A DNA stretch of 61,138 bases, from NCBI GenBank assembly GCA_900555665.1, contig USLX01000002.1, positions 1 to 61,138 of the forward strand, read 5' to 3'. The position numbers and the translations under genes are program-made. Source of the DNA: an uncultured Eubacteriales bacterium. Its GTDB lineage: Bacteria > Bacillota > Clostridia > Oscillospirales > Oscillospiraceae. Under the pieces are notes generated by a model. It was not told the origin of the DNA. It saw only the letters and a list, made by a program, of their open reading frames with translations, and did no database searches. Positions 48,730-57,199 of this stretch are shown here, piece after piece (the stretch's first letter is position 1; every line of letters begins with the position of its first letter).

Positions 48730-49815
48730 ATGAAACGCTATCTGGTCGAGCGGGAGCTCATTCAAAACAACATTCAGCTGCTCCAGAAAAAGGCAGGCAG
48801 CGCCGTGATCTGGGCTGTGCTCAAGGGCAATGGCTACGGCCTCGGTCTGCTGCCGATGGCGGAGACCTGCCGCGCGGCGGGCCTCGATCACTTCGCCGTG
48901 ACCGAAATTTCCGAAGCACGGGCGCTGCGCGAGGGTGGCTTTGAGACGGAGCCGATTCTGATGCTCCAGCCGACGGCGGATGCCGACGAGATCACCGCGC
49001 TTTTGCCGCTGCACGTCATTTTCACGATTTCAAGCACAGAGGACGCCTCCGTCCTCGCGGGCCTCGCTGCCCAGGCGGGCGTGACCGCCGAGGTACACGT
49101 CAAAATCGACACCGGCATGGGCCGCTACGGCTTCCTGCCGGAGGAGCTGGAGAAGATCACGCCCATCTATACCTACATGGAAGCCCTCCATGTCACGGGC
49201 ATCTATACGCACCTGCATTCCGCCTTCTGCGACAAGAAGGCCACAAAGGCGCAGATCGAATCCTTTGGCCGCGTCCTCGCCGCCCTGCGCGAGGCGGGCA
49301 TCGAGCCGGGGATGGCGCATGTCCTGAATTCCTCGGGCGTGCTGCATTTTTCGGGCGCGGCGATGGACGCCGTGCGCGTGGGCTCCGCGCTGCTCGGGCG
49401 CGTCCACGGCGGGCACGGGCTCAAGCGCGTCGGGTACTGTGAGACGCAGGTGGAGGAGCTCAAGTGGCTCCCCAAGGGGCACACGACGGGATATGGCGCG
49501 GGATGGAAGGCGAAGCGGCCGACGCGCGTCGCGATCCTGCCCGTCGGCTGGTACAACGGCTTTGGCTGCGAGATGGGCAACGATCTGTTCCGCTTCCGCG
49601 ACTGCCTGCGGCGCATCGCTGCGAGCCTGCGCACGATGCTCTTCGGAAAAGCCTATTATGTGATGATCAATGGCAAGCACTGCAAGGTGCTCGGCCACAT
49701 CGGGATGCTGCACACGGCGGCGGACGTCAGCGGCATCCAGTGCTCGCTGGGCGATCCGGCTCGCGTGGAGATCAACCCGCTGATGCAGAAGGGGATGGAC
49801 GTGGAATGGCGGTAA
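48730..49815 (+). CDS. alr: Alanine racemase-like PLP protein
   Basis: 361 residues. The PLP lysine lies in WAVLKGNGYGLG; the barrel continues with HVKIDTGMGRYGF, THLHSAF and RVGSALLGR. The beta-domain has LPVGWYNGFG, where alanine racemases usually have VGYADGY; a Tyr is still present one residue later. It should make D-alanine, but a relaxed or different amino acid preference is possible. It starts 12 bases after femX, and mnmE overlaps its end. Confidence 0.78.
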   Translation: MKRYLVERELIQNNIQLLQKKAGSAVIWAVLKGNGYGLGLLPMAETCRAAGLDHFAVTEISEARALREGGFETEPILMLQPTADADEITALLPLHVIFTISSTEDASVLAGLAAQAGVTAEVHVKIDTGMGRYGFLPEELEKITPIYTYMEALHVTGIYTHLHSAFCDKKATKAQIESFGRVLAALREAGIEPGMAHVLNSSGVLHFSGAAMDAVRVGSALLGRVHGGHGLKRVGYCETQVEELKWLPKGHTTGYGAGWKAKRPTRVAILPVGWYNGFGCEMGNDLFRFRDCLRRIAASLRTMLFGKAYYVMINGKHCKVLGHIGMLHTAADVSGIQCSLGDPARVEINPLMQKGMDVEWR

Positions 49816-51179
49816 CAATGGGATATCCGATCGCCGCGATCGCGACCGGCCATGGCCGGAGCGGCATCGGCATTCTGCGCATGTCCGGCGAGGGCTGTAT
49901 CGAGCTTGCCGCGAAGATCTTTACCCGTGCGGACGGCAAGCCGCTGGAGGCCGCGGAGGATCGGAAGCTCGTGCTCGGGACGATGGCGGACGCCGAGGGG
50001 CGGCCCGTCGACCACTGCATGGCGTTCGTTTCTCATGCGCCGCACTCGTACACCGGTGAGGACACCGTGGAATTTCAGTGCCACGGCTCGCCCGCCGCGC
50101 TGACCGCGGGCCTGGAAGCGCTGTTCGCCGTCGGGTTCCGGCAGGCCGGGCCGGGCGAGTTCACGCGCCGCGCGTTTTTGAACGGGCAGATGGATCTGAC
50201 GCAGGCGGAGGCCGTCATCGACCTGATTGACGCCGAAACCGCCGATGCCGCAGCCAACGCCGCCGGTCAGCTGGCGGGCGCAATTTTACGGAAAATCGAC
50301 CCGATCTACGACAATCTGGTGGACATTCTGGCCCACTTCCACGCCGTTTTGGACTATCCGGACGAGGATATCGAGCCGTTTGAGCTGACGCAGTTTGCCG
50401 GCACGCTGGACGAAGACGCAAAGGCGCTCAACCGCCTGCTTGCCACCTGCCACCGGGGCCGCATCGTGAAGGACGGCCTCTCCGCCGTCATTCTCGGCAG
50501 CCCGAACGCGGGCAAGTCGAGCCTGATGAACTGCCTTGCGGGCTTCGACCGCGTGATCGTCACCGACATTCCGGGCACCACGCGCGACGCCGTCGAGCAG
50601 ACCGTCCGCCTCGGGCGTCACCTGCTCCGCCTGCTCGACACGGCGGGCATCCGCGTAACCGACGATCAGATCGAACGCCTCGGCGTGGAGCGCAGCCTTG
50701 CGGCGGCACAGGAAGCAGACCTCGCGCTGTTTGTCGTCGACGGGAGCAAGCCGTTTTCACCCGAGGATCAGGAGGCGATGGACGCGGCGCTTGGCGCGCG
50801 GGCGTGCATTGCGCTGCTGAACAAATCCGACCTCGGGCAGCTCATCGAGGCGTCCGACCTGCCGTTTGACTATGTGGTTCCCATCTCCGCCAAAACAGGG
50901 GAGGGGATGGAGCTGCTCGAACAGGCGATGGACATGCTGTTCGCGGACGATGCGCCGTGCGATGGCTCGCTGCTGACGAACGCGCGTCAGGCCGAGGCAA
51001 TCCAGCGTGCGCGCGACAGTTTGCGCCTTGCGCAGCAGTCGATGCAGACCGGCCTGACGCCGGATGCCGTGCTCGTTGACGTGGAGGCCGCCATGCTGGC
51101 CCTTGGCGAGGTGACCGGCCGCACGATGCGGGAAGATATCACAAACCGCATCTTCGAGCGCTTCTGTGTCGGAAAGTAA
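49806..51179 (+). CDS. mnmE: tRNA modification GTPase MnmE (TrmE)
   Basis: 457 residues from the ATG at 49806, which overlaps alr by 10 bases; an ATG at 49818 is an alternative. Folate-binding N-domain (PIAAIATGHGRSGIGILRMSG, GPGEFTRRAFLNGQMDL), G domain GSPNAGKSSLMN, DIPGTTRD, DTAGIR and NKSDL, and the C-terminal FERFCVGK with the key Cys. With MnmG it modifies wobble uridine. mnmG is not in the window, and mnmE has moved about 24 kb from jag, its usual neighbour. Its last 66 bases are repeated at 51300-51365. Confidence 0.95.
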   Translation: MAVTMGYPIAAIATGHGRSGIGILRMSGEGCIELAAKIFTRADGKPLEAAEDRKLVLGTMADAEGRPVDHCMAFVSHAPHSYTGEDTVEFQCHGSPAALTAGLEALFAVGFRQAGPGEFTRRAFLNGQMDLTQAEAVIDLIDAETADAAANAAGQLAGAILRKIDPIYDNLVDILAHFHAVLDYPDEDIEPFELTQFAGTLDEDAKALNRLLATCHRGRIVKDGLSAVILGSPNAGKSSLMNCLAGFDRVIVTDIPGTTRDAVEQTVRLGRHLLRLLDTAGIRVTDDQIERLGVERSLAAAQEADLALFVVDGSKPFSPEDQEAMDAALGARACIALLNKSDLGQLIEASDLPFDYVVPISAKTGEGMELLEQAMDMLFADDAPCDGSLLTNARQAEAIQRARDSLRLAQQSMQTGLTPDAVLVDVEAAMLALGEVTGRTMREDITNRIFERFCVGK

Positions 51180-51299
51180 TCCCACAACCCCGAATAAGAA
51201 TCCGTAAGGCGGCGTAGCCGCCAACGGCTTCTAACGTCCGGCATCAAGAGTCCGTAAGTCGCGTCGCCGCCATGCGCCGCCGCTCCGACGGCCTCTAGA
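51180..51299. repeat. GC-rich repeat segment between the two mnmE ends
   Basis: Two units about 50 bp apart start AGAATCCGTAAG (51197) and AGAGTCCGTAAG (51247). Each then has GCGGCG/CGCCGC-type palindromes. No gene and no T run are seen. Confidence 0.6.
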
Positions 51300-51365
51300 A
51301 CCGGCCGCACGATGCGCGAGGACATCACAAACCGCATCTTCGAGCGCTTTTGCGTCGGAAAATAA
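51300..51365 (+). pseudogene. Second copy of the mnmE 3' end (22 codons)
   Basis: In frame it encodes TGRTMREDITNRIFERFCVGK and a stop, exactly as the end of mnmE at 51114-51179. The two 66-base copies differ at six bases, all third-position and silent (for example CGG/CGC, TGT/TGC, AAG/AAA). The 3' end of trmE is a known attachment site for islands such as SGI1, so this may be the leftover att copy of a lost element. No integrase gene is nearby. Confidence 0.7.
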
Positions 51366-51384
51366 AGAATTTTGAGGCATAAAA

Positions 51385-52503
51385 ATGATTTATCTGGACA
51401 ATTCTGCGACCACCCGGCCAAATGCCGCCTGCGTCGCGGCAATGAATGAAATGCTGACGGACTGTTGGTTCAATCCCTCCTCGGTCTATCGCCCGGGGAT
51501 GGACGCGGCGCACCGTCTGAAGACGGCGCGCATACAGATCGCGCAGGCGCTCGGGGCTGAGCCGGAGCGGGTGTTTTTTACCTCCGGCGGCACGGAGGCC
51601 GATAACTGGGCCATTTTCTCCACGGCAAAGCGCCTCGGCAAGCGCGGCCGCCACATTGTCACGACCGCCGTCGAGCATCATGCTGTGCTCCATCCCATGC
51701 AGCAGCTCGAATCCCAGGGCTTTGAGGTGACGTATTTGCAGCCGGACGAGACGGGCTTCGTCTCTATCGACGCGCTGCGCGCCGCGCTCCGGCCCGATAC
51801 GATCCTCGTCTCCGTCATGATGGTCAACAACGAATCCGGTGCCGTCATGCCCATCGCGGATATGGTCCGCGCCACGCGCCGCATTTCTCCGCTGGCCCTC
51901 TTCCATACCGACGCCGTGCAGGGATTTCTGAAGGTCCCCTTCAAGGCCAAAACACTCGGCGCCGACCTCATTTCGATCTCCGGCCACAAGGTCCACGGCC
52001 CGAAGGGCGTCGGCGCGCTCTATATCCGCCCCGGCCTGCCGCTGCCGGCCTTCCTTCACGGCGGCGGACAGGAGAGCAACTTCCGTTCCGGTACCGAAAA
52101 TGTCCCCGGCATCTGCGGCTTCGGCGCGGCGGTCGCGGCGACGGACGCTGCGGGGGATATCGCCAAAATGACCCGCCTGCGCGACCTTGCGCGGGAGATC
52201 CTGCCGGAGGTTCCGGGCCTCTGCCTGCTCGGGAAGCAGGACGCGCCGCATATCGTCAACCTTTCGCTCCCCGGCGTCCGCTCACAGGGCATCATCAACT
52301 GCCTGCAGTCGGAGGGGATCTATGTCTCGGCGGGCTCCGCCTGCTCCAAGGGCCACCGCAGCCACGTCCTCGATGCCATGCACCTGCCGCCTGCGGTCAT
52401 CGACGGCTCCGTGCGCGTCTCCTTCTCGGCGGACAATGAAGAGCAGGACGTCCGCGCCCTGCAGGCCGCGCTCCTGAAAGCCCGGCAAACCCTGAAAGGC
52501 TAA
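51385..52503 (+). CDS. Cysteine desulfurase (NifS/IscS family)
   Basis: 372 residues. YLDNSATTRP start, FTSGGTEADN, the PLP lysine in SISGHKVHGPKG, and the catalytic cysteine loop SAGSACSKGHRSHVL. It takes sulfur from cysteine for Fe-S clusters or tRNA thiolation. A gagg site precedes the ATG. With the desulfurase missing from the suf locus, it is a candidate sulfur donor for SufCB and for the TtcA-like enzyme. Confidence 0.92.
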   Translation: MIYLDNSATTRPNAACVAAMNEMLTDCWFNPSSVYRPGMDAAHRLKTARIQIAQALGAEPERVFFTSGGTEADNWAIFSTAKRLGKRGRHIVTTAVEHHAVLHPMQQLESQGFEVTYLQPDETGFVSIDALRAALRPDTILVSVMMVNNESGAVMPIADMVRATRRISPLALFHTDAVQGFLKVPFKAKTLGADLISISGHKVHGPKGVGALYIRPGLPLPAFLHGGGQESNFRSGTENVPGICGFGAAVAATDAAGDIAKMTRLRDLAREILPEVPGLCLLGKQDAPHIVNLSLPGVRSQGIINCLQSEGIYVSAGSACSKGHRSHVLDAMHLPPAVIDGSVRVSFSADNEEQDVRALQAALLKARQTLKG

Positions 52504-52689
52504 AACACGCGCCCCGGGGAGCTTGTTTGTATCTTGCCGCTGCCCCCGTCGGAGCCGTTTCCGGAAATCCTACGAGCGCCGCAAGCCCCATCTTTGCGCC
52601 GCTCCCACTCCGGTGGCCCGGCCATCCTCGCAAAACAGAATCCTCCTTTCTGCATATTTCCCCTCCGCAAAGCCGAAAAACAAGCCCAA

Positions 52690-52731
52690 AATCAGGCGGA
52701 ATTCCCGGAGAACCGGGAATTCCGCCTGATT
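52690..52731. repeat. Perfect 19-bp inverted repeat after nifS
   Basis: AATCAGGCGGAATTCCCGG (52690-52708) pairs with 52713-52731 across an AGAA loop. There is no T run. The gap 52504-52818 has no gene. Confidence 0.7.
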
Positions 52732-52818
52732 GGATTGCCGGCCTGTGCGATGCAGCGGACGGACGCTTCTTCCGCCGCCATAGGCTCTGCCAAAGCTCCC
52801 ACGAAGGGCCACATATAT

Positions 52819-52857
52819 AAAAAACCGCCGCGCAAAGCTGCGCGGCGGCGTTTTTTT
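52819..52857 (-). terminator. Terminator at the rny end (bidirectional)
   Basis: CCGCCGCGC/GCGCGGCGG stem (52825-52833 with 52840-52848) with A6 on the left and T7 on the right. On the minus strand it ends rny transcription. Confidence 0.85.
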
Positions 52858-54415
52858 ACTTGGCGTACTCCACAGCCTTGGTCTCGCGGATGACGTTGAC
52901 CTTGATCTGGCCGGGATACTCGAGCTCCGACTCGATTTTCTTTGCGATATCGCGGGCCAGCAGGATCATGTTGTCCTCGGTGACTTCCTCGGGCTTGACC
53001 ATGATGCGAACCTCGCGGCCGGCCTGGATGGCGTAGGCCTTCTCGACGCCGGGATAGGAGCCGGTCAGCTCCTCGAGCTTCTCGAGGCGGCGGATATAGT
53101 TCTCGACGTTCTCGCGTCTTGCACCGGGGCGTGCGGCGGAGATGGCGTCAGCAGCCTGTACGAGACAGGCAATGATGGTCTGCGGCTCCACGTCGCCGTG
53201 GTGCGCCTCGATGGCATTGATGACCACCGGGTTTTCCTTGTACTTCTTGGCGAGCTCCACGCCCAGCTGAACGTGGCTGCCCTCCATCTCATGGTCGACG
53301 GATTTGCCGAGGTCGTGCAGCAGGCCTGCACGCTTGGCAAGCGTCACATCCGCGCCCAGTTCGCTGGCGAGCAGGCCCGCGATGTGCGCCACTTCGATGG
53401 AGTGATTCAGAACGTTCTGACCATAGGATGTACGGTATTTCTGCCGGCCCAAAAGCTTGATGATCTCCGGGTGCAGGTTGTGCACGCCGGTCTCAAACGC
53501 GGCGCGCTCACCCTCAACCTTGATCGTGTGGTCGACTTCGCGGCGGGCCTTTTCGACCATGTCCTCGATGCGCGTCGGATGGATGCGCCCGTCGGCGATG
53601 AGCTTCTCGAGCGCCAGCCGCGCAACCTCGCGCCGCACGGGGTCAAACGACGAGACGGTGATGGCTTCGGGGGTGTCGTCGATGATGAGATCGACGCCGG
53701 TGATCGTCTCGAGCGTGCGGATGTTGCGGCCCTCACGGCCGATGATGCGGCCCTTCATTTCGTCATTCGGCAGCGGCACAACAGAAACCGTCGCCTCGGC
53801 GGCATGATCGGCCGCGCAGCGCTGAATGGCGGTGGTGATGATCTCGCGGGCGAGGGTATCGGCCTCGTCCTTGTACTGCTGCTCGATCTCCTTGATCTTC
53901 ATGGCGCTCTCGTGACGGACATCGTCCTCTACGCCCTTGAGGATATAGGCTTTCGCCTCGTCCTGCGTCAGGCCGGAGATCTTCTCCAGCATTTCCATCT
54001 GGCTGCGCTTGAGCGAAGCCACTTCCTCTTCCTGCTTCTGAACGGCAGCGACCTTGCGGGCCAGCTCGTCCTCTTTCTTCTCGTGCAGGTCGATCTTCTT
54101 GTCGAGTGCTTCTTCCTTTTGCTGCAAGCGGCGTTCCTGTTTCTGAACCTCCGCGCGGCGTTCCTTGACTTCCTTTTCGTATTCGGTACGCGATTTATGG
54201 ATTTCTTCCTTAGCTTCGAGCAGCATTTCACGCTTCTTGCTCTCGCCGCCCTTGATGGCTTCGTTGATGATGCGGCGGGCCTCTTCTTCGGCGCTGCCGA
54301 GTTCCTTTTCGGCGACCTTCTTCCGATAGGTCACGCCGAGGACGAAGAGAATCGCACCAAAAACCACACCGCCGGCCAAAATGCCAAGGAGGAATGTGAT
54401 CAAATCAAATTCCAT
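52856..54415 (-). CDS. rny: Ribonuclease Y
   Basis: 519 residues from the ATG at 54415; a GTG at 54430 overlaps the aggaggtg site and is less likely. N-terminal membrane helix (LITFLLGILAGGVVFGAILFVLGV), a long coiled coil (about residues 30-200), a KH domain (GRIIGREGRNIRTLE) and an HD domain (LLHDLGKSVDHE). It starts mRNA decay as a membrane-bound endonuclease. Confidence 0.95.
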   Translation of the reverse strand: MEFDLITFLLGILAGGVVFGAILFVLGVTYRKKVAEKELGSAEEEARRIINEAIKGGESKKREMLLEAKEEIHKSRTEYEKEVKERRAEVQKQERRLQQKEEALDKKIDLHEKKEDELARKVAAVQKQEEEVASLKRSQMEMLEKISGLTQDEAKAYILKGVEDDVRHESAMKIKEIEQQYKDEADTLAREIITTAIQRCAADHAAEATVSVVPLPNDEMKGRIIGREGRNIRTLETITGVDLIIDDTPEAITVSSFDPVRREVARLALEKLIADGRIHPTRIEDMVEKARREVDHTIKVEGERAAFETGVHNLHPEIIKLLGRQKYRTSYGQNVLNHSIEVAHIAGLLASELGADVTLAKRAGLLHDLGKSVDHEMEGSHVQLGVELAKKYKENPVVINAIEAHHGDVEPQTIIACLVQAADAISAARPGARRENVENYIRRLEKLEELTGSYPGVEKAYAIQAGREVRIMVKPEEVTEDNMILLARDIAKKIESELEYPGQIKVNVIRETKAVEYAK

Positions 54416-54575
54416 AACTTGCGGACACACCTCCTATTCTATTAGTATATTGGGTGCTGTGATGAATTGGAAAAACGACCCGGAGATTCCCCATATCTCA
54501 GGGCCGTCAAACAAATCCTACCCATTATTGTACTGTTTTACGCCGGGCGTGTCAAGAAGAATTCGCCATTGCGCA

Positions 54576-54605
54576 CAAAAACCGGGAACGGACGTCCCCG
54601 GTTTT
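54576..54605 (-). terminator. Terminator of bioY
   Basis: AAAACCGGG/CCCGGTTTT stem with a 10-base loop; on the minus strand it ends in T5, about 70 bases after the bioY stop. Confidence 0.65.
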
Positions 54606-54677
54606 GGTTGGTATGGCAGGATGGACAACGGTGCGCAGATGGGAAACGGTTGACAATCCGGCAAAAATGTGGGAAAA

Positions 54678-55232
54678 TCAAACTGCAGCGGTCGCCTTCG
54701 GCAGCCGGCTGCGCAGCGCGCTGCACAGAAGCGTGCACACCACGATTTTAAGGACGTCTCCCGGCAGATACAGCAGGCATCCGGCCCGTACAATCTGCCA
54801 CACACTCATCCCCTTGCCGAGGTAGAGGTTGAGGATCAGCCCCATATACGGCGTGCCGATGAGATAGAGCACCGCAAGGCCCGCCAGAATGCCGAGCGCC
54901 ATCGGGACAAACTTTTTCGCGTTTGCGCAGAGCTTGCCGATGACCCACGCGCTCGGAATCAGCCCAACCAAAAAGCCGAAGCTCGGCTGCAGCACATAGG
55001 AAAATCCGCCGCCCATCGTAAAGATCGGCAGCCCGACAAGCCCCAGCAGCACATAGACCGCTTGCGAGATCGCGCCGTATTTCGCGCCCAGCAAAACGCC
55101 GGCCATCGCCGTGAAGAAAAACTGCAGCGTGATCGCCGGGATCCCTTCAATCGGAATCGGAATCTTCAAAAATGCGCCGATTGCGGTCAGCGCCGCGAAC
55201 AGCGCCGTGAGAACCAGTTGTTTGGTACGCAT
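54678..55232 (-). CDS. bioY: Biotin transporter BioY (ECF S component)
   Basis: 184 residues, six predicted helices. ALFAALTAIGAFLKIPIP, ITLQFFFTAMAGVLLG and GGGFSYVLQPSFGFLVG are BioY motifs. It binds biotin and works with a shared ECF energy module, which is not in the window. It is transcribed away from birA and shares an operator with it. Confidence 0.94.
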   Translation of the reverse strand: MRTKQLVLTALFAALTAIGAFLKIPIPIEGIPAITLQFFFTAMAGVLLGAKYGAISQAVYVLLGLVGLPIFTMGGGFSYVLQPSFGFLVGLIPSAWVIGKLCANAKKFVPMALGILAGLAVLYLIGTPYMGLILNLYLGKGMSVWQIVRAGCLLYLPGDVLKIVVCTLLCSALRSRLPKATAAV

Positions 55233-55245
55233 GGAAACCCTCCTA

Positions 55246-55279
55246 TTGTAAACCTATTGACTTTAACTGCGGTTTACAA
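55246..55279. promoter_or_regulatory. BirA operator and birA promoter
   Basis: TTGTAAACC (55246-55254), 16 bases, GGTTTACAA (55271-55279): a perfect 9-16-9 inverted repeat, the same half-sites and spacing as the E. coli bio operator. TTGACT (55257-55262) and TATCAT (55280-55285) with a 17-base spacer form the plus-strand birA promoter across it. Binding should also block bioY on the minus strand. Confidence 0.88.
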
Positions 55280-55317
55280 TATCATAGATCCATCCAAAAA
55301 GCAAGGATATTTTTGCA

Positions 55318-56286
55318 ATGACAAAAGATGAAATCTTAAACATCCTCCTGACGGCACAGACGCCCGTCTCCGGCGAGGAGATGAGCCGCCGCCTCGGCGT
55401 CAGCCGCGCGGCGGTCTGGAAGGCCGTCGACCAGCTTCGCCAGGAAGGCTATGCCATCGAGGCCGCCACGCGCCGGGGCTATCGCCTCGCGGCGAAGCCG
55501 GACCGGCTGGACGCCGCCGTCATCACCGGCGATACCGGGGCGGACGTGCGCGTCTATGACGAGGTGACGTCCACCAATACCGTCGCCAAGCAGCTGGCCG
55601 CCGAGGGCTGCCCCGCCGGGACCTGCGTCCTGGCCGAACGGCAGACCGCCGGCAAGGGCCGCCGCGGCCGCGGCTTTTCCTCCGAGCCCGGTGGGCTCTA
55701 TTTCAGCGTCGTGCTACGCCCCGGCGTCCTGCCGGAGCAGCTCATGCACCTCACCGCCATGACCGCCGTGGCCACGCGCCGCGCCATCCTGGAGACTACG
55801 GGCCTGGACACGGACATCAAATGGACCAACGATCTCGTCTGCGGCACACACAAGCTCTGCGGTATCCTGACGGAGCTGTCCATCCTGGCCGAGACGCGCG
55901 AGGTGGACTATGTTGTGGCCGGAATCGGCATCAATTGCAACCAGACCGGCTTTGCCCCCGAAATTTCCGACGTTGCAACGTCTGTCTGCCTGCAGACGGG
56001 CCGCCCGGTCGACCGCAGCCGCCTGGCCAATGCCATGGTGCGCCAGTTTCAGGCCCTCGCGCGTGAGCTGCAAAGCGGCAAGGCCGCCTGGCTGGCCGAA
56101 TTTGCTGCCCACTGCATCACCATCGGCCGGCCCGTGCAGATCATCCGCGGAGATACGGTGCGCGAGGCCGTGGCTGTCGGCATCGACGACGATGCGGCCC
56201 TCCTCGTCCGCTATCCCGACAGCTCGGGCGAGGCAGTCAGCTCCGGCGAGGTCTCGGTCCGCGGCCTGTATGGATATGTCACCTGA
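55318..56286 (+). CDS. birA: Biotin-protein ligase and biotin repressor BirA
   Basis: 322 residues. A winged-helix domain at residues 1-60 (GEEMSRRLGVSRAAVWKAVDQL), the catalytic domain with the biotin-AMP loop KGRRGRGFSS, KWTNDL, and the C-terminal SH3-like cap. It attaches biotin to carboxylases and represses biotin uptake genes. The HTH domain and the operator upstream together support bifunctional control, including of itself. Confidence 0.94.
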   Translation: MTKDEILNILLTAQTPVSGEEMSRRLGVSRAAVWKAVDQLRQEGYAIEAATRRGYRLAAKPDRLDAAVITGDTGADVRVYDEVTSTNTVAKQLAAEGCPAGTCVLAERQTAGKGRRGRGFSSEPGGLYFSVVLRPGVLPEQLMHLTAMTAVATRRAILETTGLDTDIKWTNDLVCGTHKLCGILTELSILAETREVDYVVAGIGINCNQTGFAPEISDVATSVCLQTGRPVDRSRLANAMVRQFQALARELQSGKAAWLAEFAAHCITIGRPVQIIRGDTVREAVAVGIDDDAALLVRYPDSSGEAVSSGEVSVRGLYGYVT

Positions 56287-56300
56287 AGGAGGTTATTCCC

Positions 56301-56825
56301 ATGAACAATGAAGTTTTGCAGTGCATCAAAACGCGGCGCAGCTGCCGGGTCTATACGGCGCAGCAGGTCGAGCCGGAGAAGCTGAAGGCGATCCTGGAAG
56401 CCGGCACCTGGGCCGCAAGCGGCATGGGCCGCCAGGCGCCGAAGATCGTCGTGCTGACCGATCCGGCAGAAATTGCCGAACTGGAGCGCATGAATGCCGC
56501 CGTGCTGGGCAATCCGGACGCGCACCCGTTCTACGGCGCCCCGGTGGTCTGCGTCGTGCTGACCGACCCGAACGTGCATACCTGTGTGGAAGACGGCGCG
56601 CTCGTCCTCGGCAATCTGATGCTCGCCGCCCACAGCCTCGGCGTCGCCAGTTGCTGGATCCACCGCGCCCGCGAAGAATTTGACAGCCCCGAGGGCAAGG
56701 CCCACCTGAAAAAGTGGGGCGTGGACGAGCACTATATCGGCGTCGGCCACTGCATCCTCGGCTATGCCGCGAACGAAGCCCCTGCGCCGAAGCCGCGGAA
56801 GAAGGATTATGTGATCTACAGATAA
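56301..56825 (+). CDS. Nitroreductase-family protein
   Basis: 174 residues. IKTRRSCRVY and LEAGTWAASGMGRQAP are FMN-binding motifs; LAAHSLGVASCWIHRAREEF follows. An FMN-dependent oxidoreductase of unknown substrate. A gaaggagg site precedes the ATG 15 bases after birA, so it is probably read with birA. Confidence 0.88.
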   Translation: MNNEVLQCIKTRRSCRVYTAQQVEPEKLKAILEAGTWAASGMGRQAPKIVVLTDPAEIAELERMNAAVLGNPDAHPFYGAPVVCVVLTDPNVHTCVEDGALVLGNLMLAAHSLGVASCWIHRAREEFDSPEGKAHLKKWGVDEHYIGVGHCILGYAANEAPAPKPRKKDYVIYR

Positions 56826-56838
56826 GGAGGATACCAAT

Positions 56839-57003
56839 ATGAAGAAAGCAGTCAAAGGACTTCTGAAGCTGATCGGCGGCATCATGGTCGCCGCAGGCGC
56901 GATCCTGGTTGTCGTGAGCTACATCGACGAGCTCAAGGCGCTTTGTGAAAAGTGCAAATCCGCCTGCTGCCGCCGCCGCGAGAGCGACGACTGGGACGAA
57001 TAA
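56839..57003 (+). CDS. Small membrane protein with a cysteine cluster
   Basis: 54 residues, MKKAVKGLLKLIGG at the start. One predicted membrane helix (about residues 10-28), then CEKCKSACCRRR with five cysteines, and an acidic end. An aaggagg site lies 7 bases before the ATG, and the gene follows the nitroreductase by 13 bases. The cysteines may bind metal. I do not recognise a family. Confidence 0.7.
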   Translation: MKKAVKGLLKLIGGIMVAAGAILVVVSYIDELKALCEKCKSACCRRRESDDWDE

Positions 57004-57075
57004 GCCAAAGCCGTCCCGCCCTCTTGCCGCCTGCGGAAAACGCCAGGCAATGGGCCGCAAGCCCCACTTTTCCCA

Positions 57076-57113
57076 AAAACCAGCCGCTGCCGTTCTTGGC
57101 AGCGGCTGGTTTT
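57076..57113 (+). terminator. Terminator of the birA unit
   Basis: A 16-bp stem AAAACCAGCCGCTGCC/GGCAGCGGCTGGTTTT with a GTTCTT loop. Confidence 0.8.
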
Positions 57114-57186
57114 CAGCGTGTCGAAAAAGTCTCCTCGCCCCGCTGCTCTGTTGCAGAGCGGCATTTTATAGTTTTTTGACAATCTC
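57114..57186 (+). repeat. 73-nt repeat, copy 3
   Basis: Same unit as at 45548, uninterrupted. It directly follows a terminator, as do the other copies, and lies just before the NUDIX gene end. Confidence 0.75.
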
Positions 57187-57199
57187 AAAAACCAAACGC

